Source: JBLHKS01 sp047620505 (GTDB taxonomy: Bacteria > Verrucomicrobiota > Verrucomicrobiia > Verrucomicrobiales > DEV007). From it: a stretch of DNA of 28,874 bases. The notes below the pieces were generated by a model that ran no database searches, was not told where the DNA came from, and saw nothing but the letters and a program-made list of their open reading frames with translations. The position numbers were made by a program, and so were the translations under genes. The stretch is from assembly GCA_047620505.1 (NCBI GenBank), contig JBLHKS010000078.1, forward strand, positions 1 through 28,874, in the 5' to 3' direction. Numbering within the stretch: the first letter of the stretch is position 1; each line of letters begins with the position of its first letter. Below are positions 1-6,566 of this stretch, in pieces.

Positions 1-1
1 C

Positions 2-1501
2 GTTCGCCTCGGGGCAAATTTGACGATGCCCGGCGTCGATGGCGGAACCCTCAATTATGCGTACGAGGAGACTGTTAGGCTGCAGGAAATCCAGCTGGAG
101 GAACAGCAGGAGAAAGAAGGTGGAGGCGACGAGGAGGATGGCGACGGTGGTCGTGGCGCTGCAGCAATCACTGCGTTGATAAACGTCTTCAGCGGTGGCG
201 CACTGACCAACTGTGCTATTTTCGCATTGGGAGTGATGCCATACATCAGTGCATCGATCATGCTTCAACTGCTCACTGCCGTGGTTCCACGGCTTGGTAA
301 GCTAGCCCGAGAAGAGGGAGGAAGGTCAAAGATCAATCAGTACACGCGGTACGTAACAATCGCATTGTGCATTTTTCAGGGATACATGCTGGCTGCCTCG
401 TTGCAGTCGCCGGTGTCGAATCCGTTTCTTCAGTCTATAGCCGAGCAGTTACAGAAAGCTGCAGATGCGGGAAGGCCGCTAGTTCCCAATGAAGGGTTCT
501 GGTATCTGTTCACATCGGTTCTGACGATCACCTCGGGGACTCTCCTGTTGATGTGGATCGGTGATCAGATTACCGAGAAGGGGATTGGAAACGGGATGTC
601 TCTGATCATTACGGTCAACATCATCGGAGGATTACCGGCCGCATTGATTAGTGTATGGAAGACATATATCGATCCGTCTGATCCAGATCCACTGAAGCCG
701 CTGACATTGGTGGTATTGATCGCGTTACTACTAGTGGTTATTGCGGCTGTGATCTCAATAACTCAGGCACAAAGGCGAATAAGCATCCAATATGCAAAGC
801 GGGTTGTTGGGCGTAAGGTTTACGGCGGACAGACGCAATACCTTCCGTTGAAAGTGAATTACGCAGGGGTTATGCCGATCATTTTCGCTTCGGCGATCCT
901 GCTTTTTCCTTCGCAGATTCTCCGTTGGATGTTTCCTGATTCAGCTTGGGTCACCAGTTTTGCGACTTCGATTGCAGCAGGCTGGCCATATTTCATTATC
1001 TCAGGTCTGTTGATCTTTTTCTTTAGTTATTTCTGGGTGGCTACGATGTTTCAGCCCCATCAGATCGCGGATGATCTGAAGAAGAACGGCGGTTACATCC
1101 CTGGCGTCCGACCGGGACGGCCGACAGCTGAGTTTTTGGATAAGACAATGAGTCGGCTCACTTTCGCTGGGGCAATTTTCCTGACATTTATCGCTGTTCT
1201 GCCCAATTTATTGACCTCGAAATGGATGCAGGTGCCGCCGAATGCGGCCCAGTTTTTCGGGGGAACCAGCCTCCTGATTCTTGTGGGCGTCCTGCTCGAC
1301 ATCATGCGACAGGTTGAAACCCATTTGATTCAGAGGCATTACGATGGGTTCCTTCGTAAAGGCAAGATTCGGGGGCGCTCCTCGGCACGGACCGCACAAA
1401 TGGGTAGTGCCGGCGGCGGAACTGGAACGCTTCTACTTTGGGTGATCTTTGCGATTATTATCATTATCGGCGTAAGCTACTTTGTCGCTGGTGACCGCTG
1501 A
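2..1501 (+). CDS. secY: Preprotein translocase subunit SecY, 5'-truncated by window edge
   Basis: SecY forms the protein-conducting channel of the Sec translocase in the inner membrane. The reading frame is open from base 2 and starts in the conserved segment VRLGANLTMPGVD, so the true start and the beginning of TM1 lie outside the window; the TTG at 20 is internal. Hallmarks are FSGGALTNCAIFALGVMPYISASI (about nt 190-260), the GNGMSLII loop, and the cytoplasmic loop around YIPGVRPGRPT. Two oddities are visible. A highly acidic, Gly-rich insert lies between the plug-side motif and the FSGG motif (about nt 65-150). After the usual cytoplasmic end (DGFLRKGKIRGR) there is an extra hydrophobic segment (about nt 1430-1486). 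map follows after 43 bp, a common pairing. Family assignment is certain; the consequences of the two additions are inference. Confidence 0.97.
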   Translation, partial: VRLGANLTMPGVDGGTLNYAYEETVRLQEIQLEEQQEKEGGGDEEDGDGGRGAAAITALINVFSGGALTNCAIFALGVMPYISASIMLQLLTAVVPRLGKLAREEGGRSKINQYTRYVTIALCIFQGYMLAASLQSPVSNPFLQSIAEQLQKAADAGRPLVPNEGFWYLFTSVLTITSGTLLLMWIGDQITEKGIGNGMSLIITVNIIGGLPAALISVWKTYIDPSDPDPLKPLTLVVLIALLLVVIAAVISITQAQRRISIQYAKRVVGRKVYGGQTQYLPLKVNYAGVMPIIFASAILLFPSQILRWMFPDSAWVTSFATSIAAGWPYFIISGLLIFFFSYFWVATMFQPHQIADDLKKNGGYIPGVRPGRPTAEFLDKTMSRLTFAGAIFLTFIAVLPNLLTSKWMQVPPNAAQFFGGTSLLILVGVLLDIMRQVETHLIQRHYDGFLRKGKIRGRSSARTAQMGSAGGGTGTLLLWVIFAIIIIIGVSYFVAGDR

Positions 1502-1544
1502 ACTCCGAGGGCTCTGAGGTATCGAGCTTGTCTAAGAATCGAGT

Positions 1545-2363
1545 ATGGCTAAGATCCACAGGCGGAGCGGAAAGGATCTGGAAAGGATGCGTGAGGCCTG
1601 TCGGACGGCGGCCGAGATCCTTCAGTTAACCGCGAAAGAGATCAAGCCGGGCGTCACGACAAAGGATGTCGAAGACGCCGCCCGGCAGTTCATGGCAGAG
1701 CGGTCCTGTAAGAGTGTTTTTTATAAATACCGTGGATTTCCGGGCTACATCTGCATTTCCCTGAATGATGAAGTCGTTCATGGGATCGCCTCGTCAAAAA
1801 GACGAATCCAGTATGGAGACATCGTAAAGATTGATGTTGGAATCGTTAAGAACGGTTGGGTCGGGGACAACGCGATGACTGTGCCTGTGGGTGAAATCGA
1901 TCCGCGCACCCGCCATCTTCTTTGGGCGACGGAAGAAGCGTTAGAAACCGCCATCGGCTTCGCTCGCGAAGGAAATCGATTGGAAGATATCTGTTCGTCT
2001 GTGGAACGAATCGTCCGGCAGTGGAAGTACACGGTTGTTCGCGAATTTGTGGGTCATGGCGTTGGCAAGAAGCTGCATGAAGATCCTCAGATACCGAATT
2101 TTGGAGTTCCCGGGACGGGACCTCTTTTGAAATCGGGAATGATTTTTGCGCTTGAGCCGATGGTGAATTTAGGCACAGAGCGCGTCAAAATTCAGAAGGA
2201 CAACTGGACTGTCAATACCTTGGATGGCCTTCCTTCCGCTCACTATGAGCATTCGGTTTTGATAACAAAGGGAGATCCTGAAATTCTTACTCCGCGCCCG
2301 CGATTGATTCCGGCAACGATGCCGCCTGTCGGGCTAGGAATGGGCGGATCTGTCGAGAAATGA
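1545..2363 (+). CDS. map: Methionine aminopeptidase, type I
   Basis: Removes the N-terminal methionine from nascent cytosolic proteins, using a dinuclear metal centre. The 272-residue protein has all expected ligands at the positions known from the E. coli enzyme: H79, D97, D108, H171, E204 and E235, with H178 also present (motifs IDVGIVKNGWVGDN, GHGVG, ALEPMV, YEHSVLI). The C-terminal tail after ILTPRP is slightly longer than in E. coli. The ATG at 1545 directly precedes the conserved start of the domain (MAKIHRRSGKDLERMREACR). No Shine-Dalgarno sequence is seen upstream. It follows secY by 43 bp and is probably co-transcribed with it. The usual next genes (infA, rpmJ, rpsM) are missing. Confidence 0.96.
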   Translation: MAKIHRRSGKDLERMREACRTAAEILQLTAKEIKPGVTTKDVEDAARQFMAERSCKSVFYKYRGFPGYICISLNDEVVHGIASSKRRIQYGDIVKIDVGIVKNGWVGDNAMTVPVGEIDPRTRHLLWATEEALETAIGFAREGNRLEDICSSVERIVRQWKYTVVREFVGHGVGKKLHEDPQIPNFGVPGTGPLLKSGMIFALEPMVNLGTERVKIQKDNWTVNTLDGLPSAHYEHSVLITKGDPEILTPRPRLIPATMPPVGLGMGGSVEK

Positions 2364-2583
2364 GCTTGATAAAACTTGTAGATATTCAGCCCTCTTTCCC
2401 TTGCCACGATTTGTTTTTATGATATAGCTGTCGGCCCTCGCGGTACGGGATTTCATTTTTGAGAAATTTCCGTTGTCATTGCTTTGAAAGAAGTATGGGC
2501 GAAGCGGGGCCAATCACTTGCCGAGTTGGGGCTGGATTCCCAAGAATCGAGAACCTGAGAGATTTTAAACTAAAGTCAAAAAG
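2364..2583. other. Intergenic leader between map and rpsK
   Basis: This 220-bp gap lies where infA/rpmJ/rpsM commonly sit. No ORF in it resembles IF-1, L36 or S13. A TATGAT hexamer at 2418-2423 could be a -10 element for a separate rpsK-rpsD transcript, but no well-spaced -35 box is evident. It is too short for S13 (about 120 residues). Confidence 0.4.
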
Positions 2584-3198
2584 ATGGCCGACGAAGCCGA
2601 CACCAATCCAGAAACCGACGAGCAGCCAGTGGCCGCAGCTGACGAAGCTGTAGCGGAAGCATCTGAGCAGCCCAAATCCACTCCGACTGATGCTCCGGCT
2701 GAGGAGGCAGAGGTGCCAGCGTCTGCTGAAGAAGCAGCTGCTCCGGAGGAGCCAGAGGAAAAGCGGGAGCCTCAAACAGCTGAGGAGGTTTTCCTTGCTT
2801 TAGAAGGTGACGAAGATAAGCCGAAAATTCTTAAGACCAAGGGCAGCAAGAACGTTAATACGGGAATTGTCCACGTGTCAGCGACCTATAATAATACTAA
2901 GGTTACGGTTTCCGACGTAAGCGGAAACGTGATCGGTTGGTCGACTTCTGGCAAGCTGGGCTTTCGCGGATCGCGTAAGAGCACCGCGTACGCTGCGCAG
3001 CTGGTTTCACAAGATGCTTGCCGACAGGCGATGAGTCACGGCCTTCGAACGGTCGAAGTTCGGGTCAAGGGACCGGGTGCGGGCCGCGAATCAGCCGTTC
3101 GTGCGGTCCAGAATCTGGGCATTGATATCACGACGATCCGCGACGTCACTCCAGTGCCGCATAATGGCTGTCGTCCACGCAAGCCGCGTCGCGTTTGA
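2584..3198 (+). CDS. rpsK: 30S ribosomal protein S11 with long acidic N-terminal extension
   Basis: S11 binds 16S rRNA in the platform of the small subunit and contacts S7 and the mRNA exit path. Residues from about 82 to 204 form a complete S11 domain (NTGIVHVSATYNNTKVTV, GFRGSRKSTAYAAQ, VKGPGAGRESAVRA, PHNGCRPRKPRRV). Bacterial S11 is usually near 129 residues; here about 78 residues, almost all Glu, Asp, Ala and Pro, precede it. The frame is open throughout and the extension starts at the only ATG with a plausible start (2584), so it seems to be translated. An acidic tail on a very basic ribosomal protein could act as a built-in chaperone or ionic shield; that is inference. rpsD follows after 38 bp. 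The Ala-coding part contains AGCAGCTGCT (2733-2742), the core of the dispersed palindrome. Confidence 0.96.
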   Translation: MADEADTNPETDEQPVAAADEAVAEASEQPKSTPTDAPAEEAEVPASAEEAAAPEEPEEKREPQTAEEVFLALEGDEDKPKILKTKGSKNVNTGIVHVSATYNNTKVTVSDVSGNVIGWSTSGKLGFRGSRKSTAYAAQLVSQDACRQAMSHGLRTVEVRVKGPGAGRESAVRAVQNLGIDITTIRDVTPVPHNGCRPRKPRRV

Positions 3199-3236
3199 AT
3201 TGAACCTGCAATTGAATTATATAACTTCTATCTGAT

Positions 3237-3848
3237 ATGGCGAGACAACGAGGTCCTACAGAGAAAATCAGCCGCCGCTTCGGTGTGCCGCTTTTCGGTC
3301 CATCCAAGTCACTTGAGCGCCGGGCTTATGGCCCTGGCCAACACGGTGCACGCAACACCCGCCGGAAGCGTTCCGACTACTCGATGGCGCTGGCTGAGAA
3401 GCAGAAGCTTCGTTTTCAGTACGGCTTGATGGAGAAGAACCTCCGTCGGTATTTCGAGGAGGCCCAACGGCGTCCGGGCGTTACCGGCGAAGTTATGCTT
3501 CAGCTGATCGAAATCCGTCTCGACAATGTTTGCTTCCGTATGGGTTTTGGGAACACCCGCCGTGGAGCTCGCCAGTTTGTCAATCATGGCCACGTTGAAG
3601 TGAATGGAGTCAAATGTGACATTCCTTCCTACCAATGTAAGGCAGGCGACACGGTCGTTATTCGTCAGGGACAACGCTCTCAGCAGTTGGCGATGCGCCT
3701 TCTGGACCTCACTCAGGCGGTTCCTGTCCCGGAGTGGGTGGAGATCGATAGCGACAAGCTTAATGGGAAGGTCCTTCGTTTGCCTGAGCGCAATGAGTAT
3801 GATCCCATGGTGAACGAGCAGCTCGTTGTCGAGCTTTACGCGCGCTGA
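3237..3848 (+). CDS. rpsD: 30S ribosomal protein S4
   Basis: S4 is a primary 16S rRNA-binding protein that nucleates 30S assembly and often represses its own operon by binding the leader mRNA. The 203-residue product shows the typical start (MARQRGPTEKISRRFG), GPGQHGARNTRRKRSDY, and an S4 RNA-binding domain (LDNVCFRMGFGNTRRGARQFVNHGHVEVNG, about residues 95-125). The N-terminal zinc-binding cysteines of some S4 proteins are absent, so this is the zinc-free form. No Shine-Dalgarno sequence precedes the ATG. The gene is followed within 45 bp by a strong terminator, so the cluster ends here: rpoA and rplQ, which usually follow, are not present. Confidence 0.97.
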   Translation: MARQRGPTEKISRRFGVPLFGPSKSLERRAYGPGQHGARNTRRKRSDYSMALAEKQKLRFQYGLMEKNLRRYFEEAQRRPGVTGEVMLQLIEIRLDNVCFRMGFGNTRRGARQFVNHGHVEVNGVKCDIPSYQCKAGDTVVIRQGQRSQQLAMRLLDLTQAVPVPEWVEIDSDKLNGKVLRLPERNEYDPMVNEQLVVELYAR

Positions 3849-3875
3849 TCAAAGCCTTCCCTCGGGGAGAGCAGA

Positions 3876-4121
3876 TCAAGATTTTTGAAGAAGCCCTTGA
3901 GTATGCTCAAGGGCTTTTTCGTAGCTACAATTCGCGAGGTAATGGTTCAGTCGGGGGTCGATTTCCGATTTCAGTTCGCTGTGAACTGTTGCAATCGATT
4001 CTGATACGCTTTTTAGCTGATCAAGGTGTTTTGCTGGTTCGCGATCTCGAAGATCATGATCGGCAATCACGGCAATGCGGCGTTGCAACATTTCGGCGAG
4101 TTCGTTGAGTTTCGGATTCAT
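3876..4121 (-). CDS. Small helical hypothetical protein (81 aa)
   Basis: I do not recognise a named family. From the ATG at 4121 the product begins MNPKLNELAEMLQRRIAVIA and is predicted almost entirely alpha-helical, with heptad-like Leu/Ile spacing, a conserved-looking RLNHYL segment and SYEKALEHTQGLLQK at the end. The composition is protein-like, and the start is preceded by a copy of the dispersed palindrome (4139-4152) that would lie in its leader. It converges on rpsD, and its last codons overlap the rpsD terminator hairpin. A longer start at 4193 would translate the palindrome as QQLL, but the region from 4121 looks like the natural start. No Shine-Dalgarno sequence is visible. It could still be a chance ORF. 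Confidence 0.5.
   Translation of the reverse strand: MNPKLNELAEMLQRRIAVIADHDLRDREPAKHLDQLKSVSESIATVHSELKSEIDPRLNHYLANCSYEKALEHTQGLLQKS
3892..3920 (+). terminator. Rho-independent terminator after rpsD
   Basis: Perfect 10-bp stem AGCCCTTGAG (3892-3901), loop TATG, CTCAAGGGCT (3906-3915), followed by a T run to 3919. It ends the secY-map-rpsK-rpsD cluster. In the reverse direction the hairpin is followed by TCTTC rather than a T run, so it should act mainly on forward transcripts, although it lies inside the end of the reverse ORF 3876-4121. Confidence 0.9.
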
Positions 4122-4138
4122 TTCAGTGATTTGCGCCG

Positions 4139-4152
4139 CCAGCAGCTGCTGG
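4139..4152. repeat. Dispersed palindrome copy 1 (14/14)
   Basis: Perfect CCAGCAGCTGCTGG, extended by flanking CG on both sides to an 18-bp palindrome (4137-4154). It lies between the divergent starts of the small reverse ORF and the symporter. Confidence 0.9.
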
Positions 4153-4221
4153 CGTGGGATTTGCAACTGGAGCCGGGATTGCGAATTGCGCAAGCGACGG
4201 TCCGGCTGTTAGAGTCGATGA

Positions 4222-6174
4222 ATGGACACCGCAGTGCATTTTCATTTTGGCTGGATCGACTGGAGCGTCGTGGCTCTTTATTTGGTTTTCACCACCTGGG
4301 TTGGCCATGCACTTCGCGGAAAACAGGGGACAATTCGGGACTTTTTCCTTGGTGGAAGAACTCTTCCCTGGCAGGCCGTTACCGGATCAATCATCGCGAC
4401 GGAAATCAGCGCGCTGACGTTTATCGGTGTGCCGGGAACGGTCTTCGCGATCGAGGGAGATTTCACCTATCTGCTCTGGGGGCTTGGCTCGGTCATCGCG
4501 CGTTTCGCGGTCGGCTACTGGCTGGTGCCGATCTACTATCAGAAGGAAATCTACAGCCCCTACGACTTCATGGGTGCGAGGCTCGGGGCCGCGATCAAGA
4601 ACCTGGTGACGTCGCTATTCTCTCTGGGCGCGATTCTCGGTCAGAGTGTCCGGGTTCTGGTAACCGCGATCGTTCTCAAGGTGGTCACTGGCATGCCGAT
4701 CGAGCTGTGCATCGTTGTGATTGGCATCTTCGCAGTCGTTTGGACGCTGATGGGCGGAATGCGGACCGTGATCTGGACGGACGTGGTGCAATTTTTCCTG
4801 TTTATCGGGGGCGGTCTCTTGGCTTTGATTTGGTTGATCTGTTCGGTTAGCGGCGGCTGGGGGCAGATTGCGGAAGCGAATCAGGAAGCCGAATATTATC
4901 AATTTGAGTGGAAGGGCGGAAATCCAGATCGACAGCCCGGCTACCTGGTCACGCAACCGGATGGCGGCGAGCCGCTGAGGACGATCGCCATCGAGAAATC
5001 TGCTGATGGGAAACCGGCAGTCATTGGCTTACCTTCGGTCGTTGATGGACAAGTGGTCGTGCTAATCCCGACTCAGGTTCTCAATTCCGACCAGCTGATG
5101 GATTTCGAGTGGAAGGGCGGCGATTTGAAAGAGGGAGAGGTCTGGCCAGAACAAGTCGTCCTCAGGAGACACTCAGAGACCAAGGAGCCGCTCCTTCTGG
5201 GTGTGCCCGAATTCAACAGCGAGGGAGAGTTTCAGGTTCGGACAGTAGAATCGTCAATTCCAGCTAAGCTCAGAACTGAAAATAAAATGCAGGTTTGGGA
5301 AGCTCGATTCTGGAATTCCGAAACCAAATCGTATCTCAGCTTTACCATCTGGATCGCCTTGTTGGCGATGCCGTTTCAGAATTTCGCTGCGTTTGGCACC
5401 GATCAATTGATGGCGCAGCGAATCTTCTGCTGTAAGAACGAGAAAGATGCGCGGAAGGCAATCGTCTGGAGCAGCATTTCGCTTTTGATCACTTTGCTGA
5501 TGTTGATGGTCAGCGCTGGCCTTTACACCTGGTATCAGAATCAGGCGATATCGCCCTCGGAATTCTCGAGCTTTGTTGAGGACCAAAACAATGTGTTTCC
5601 GGTCTGGATCGTGACGGTCCTGCCGGCTGGGCTGGCGGGGCTTCTAATCGCGGGCGCTTTTGCCGCGGCGATTTCCAGCCTCGATTCGATTCTGGCGGCG
5701 CTGTCACAGACCACATTGTCTGCAGCTCTCGGGCGAGATCGATTCGAACAGGAATCCGGGTCAAGGCGGATGGTCTGGTACTCCCGAATTGCCGTGATCG
5801 TTTGGGGGATCATTTTGGTGATCGTCGGCATTCTCCTGAACGTCGTTTATCAAATGGGTGAGAAAGATCTCATCAATTTCGCCTTCGGAATGGTCGCCTA
5901 CACCTATGGGCCGATCCTCGGAATCCTCTTGCTGGCGATTTTCCGAGTACCCCGAAGCACACTCGGAATCTTCATTGGCGCGACTATTTCGGTGGCACTC
6001 GTGGCATTTCTGCGGCCCGACATTTACAAATTGCTTACGGCTTTTGGTATCGAGAATTCTGGATCACCAGTGAAGTTTCCCTACCCGTGGTTTTTCCCGC
6101 TCAATGCAGGGATAACTTTTTTCTGCGGCTGGATCTTTGGCGTCCTCAAGAAGCGACCAGCAGCTGCTGATTAA
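4222..6174 (+). CDS. Sodium:solute symporter (SSS family) with large loop insert
   Basis: An inner-membrane secondary transporter that uses the sodium gradient to import an organic solute; the substrate cannot be read from sequence. Family marks include GGRTLPWQAVTGSIIATEISALTFIGVPG (about residues 44-72), GGMRTVIWTDVVQFFLF (178-194), FGTDQLMAQR (391-400) and the sodium-site signature AAAISSLDSILAALSQT (481-497). About a dozen hydrophobic segments are visible. Between TVIWTDVVQ and the FGTDQL helix there is about 130 extra residues (about 225-355), which should face the periplasm by family topology. This insert has two modules, each opening with FEWKGG (228-233 and 295-300). The gene ends KKRPAAAD, where the AAA is coded by the dispersed palindrome directly before the stop. 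The ATG at 4222 was preferred over the out-of-frame ATG at 4218. Confidence 0.93.
   Translation: MDTAVHFHFGWIDWSVVALYLVFTTWVGHALRGKQGTIRDFFLGGRTLPWQAVTGSIIATEISALTFIGVPGTVFAIEGDFTYLLWGLGSVIARFAVGYWLVPIYYQKEIYSPYDFMGARLGAAIKNLVTSLFSLGAILGQSVRVLVTAIVLKVVTGMPIELCIVVIGIFAVVWTLMGGMRTVIWTDVVQFFLFIGGGLLALIWLICSVSGGWGQIAEANQEAEYYQFEWKGGNPDRQPGYLVTQPDGGEPLRTIAIEKSADGKPAVIGLPSVVDGQVVVLIPTQVLNSDQLMDFEWKGGDLKEGEVWPEQVVLRRHSETKEPLLLGVPEFNSEGEFQVRTVESSIPAKLRTENKMQVWEARFWNSETKSYLSFTIWIALLAMPFQNFAAFGTDQLMAQRIFCCKNEKDARKAIVWSSISLLITLLMLMVSAGLYTWYQNQAISPSEFSSFVEDQNNVFPVWIVTVLPAGLAGLLIAGAFAAAISSLDSILAALSQTTLSAALGRDRFEQESGSRRMVWYSRIAVIVWGIILVIVGILLNVVYQMGEKDLINFAFGMVAYTYGPILGILLLAIFRVPRSTLGIFIGATISVALVAFLRPDIYKLLTAFGIENSGSPVKFPYPWFFPLNAGITFFCGWIFGVLKKRPAAAD
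6157..6170. repeat. Dispersed palindrome copy 2 (13/14)
   Basis: CCAGCAGCTGCTGA, inside the last codons of the symporter gene (read as P-A-A-A-D), immediately before its TAA. Confidence 0.88.
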
Positions 6175-6566
6175 TTCGTGGTGTTGGCGACCGAAAATTC
6201 GCAGAATTCGAATGCCGTCGAAAAGTATTTCCCAAAATGCTTTTTGTGGATGAGAGAGGATTCGCTGGAATGGGCGAAAAGATTTTTAGATTTGAGGGGT
6301 CAGGCGGTCAATTTTCTCGATTTCTTTATAAATTTCTTGTGTGCGACTCGATTTCGATTTTAGGTCGTTTCCAGATTGTGGTGTTCTTGTTAGGAACCTG
6401 ACAAAGCCACAATCCCAATGCCACGCCCCCGCCTTTTTGTCCCGATCTAAGGGTCCTCTGTCTCAAGCTTAGGATCCGATTTTCTGGTCAATCTATCGAG
6501 TTCGCGGCTGGAAAAATCGATTTTTTGTAACTCGCTCATTTTCAACTCTTCAGTCGTCCCAATCAA
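6175..6566. other. dnaA upstream region, possible origin
   Basis: This 392-bp gene-free stretch lies directly before dnaA. It holds an A/T-rich part (about 6280-6365), one DnaA-box-like nonamer (TGTGGATGA at 6245-6253, one mismatch to TGTGGATAA), and a long inverted repeat at 6374-6414. I see no convincing cluster of DnaA boxes, so oriC here is only a possibility based on position next to dnaA/dnaN. The ORF-like stretch at 6178-6363 has no protein-like character. Confidence 0.4.
6374..6414. repeat. Two-tier inverted repeat in the dnaA leader
   Basis: Outer arms GATTGTGG (6374-6381) and CCACAATC (6407-6414) match perfectly. Inner arms TTGTTAGG (6387-6394) and CCTGACAA (6397-6404) pair with one G-T wobble. 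The arms are separated by TGTTC and AG. The whole element lies about 150 bp before the dnaA ATG. No T run follows directly, so it is not a standard terminator. It could be an RNA hairpin in the dnaA leader, a protein-binding site or an origin element. Confidence 0.7.

Noticed and set aside
2401..2426. Full promoter before rpsK
   Set aside because: The TATGAT hexamer is good, but the only nearby TTGCCA is about 12 bp away, too close for a standard -35/-10 pair, so it is noted only as a possible -10.
2459..2653. 64-residue ORF in the map-rpsK gap
   Set aside because: Overlaps the rpsK start, has no resemblance to IF-1, L36 or S13, and its composition is not protein-like.
4026..4850. 274-residue forward ORF overlapping the symporter start
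   Set aside because: Out of frame with the symporter and rich in Arg, Trp and His, as expected for a shadow; the symporter frame has clear family motifs.
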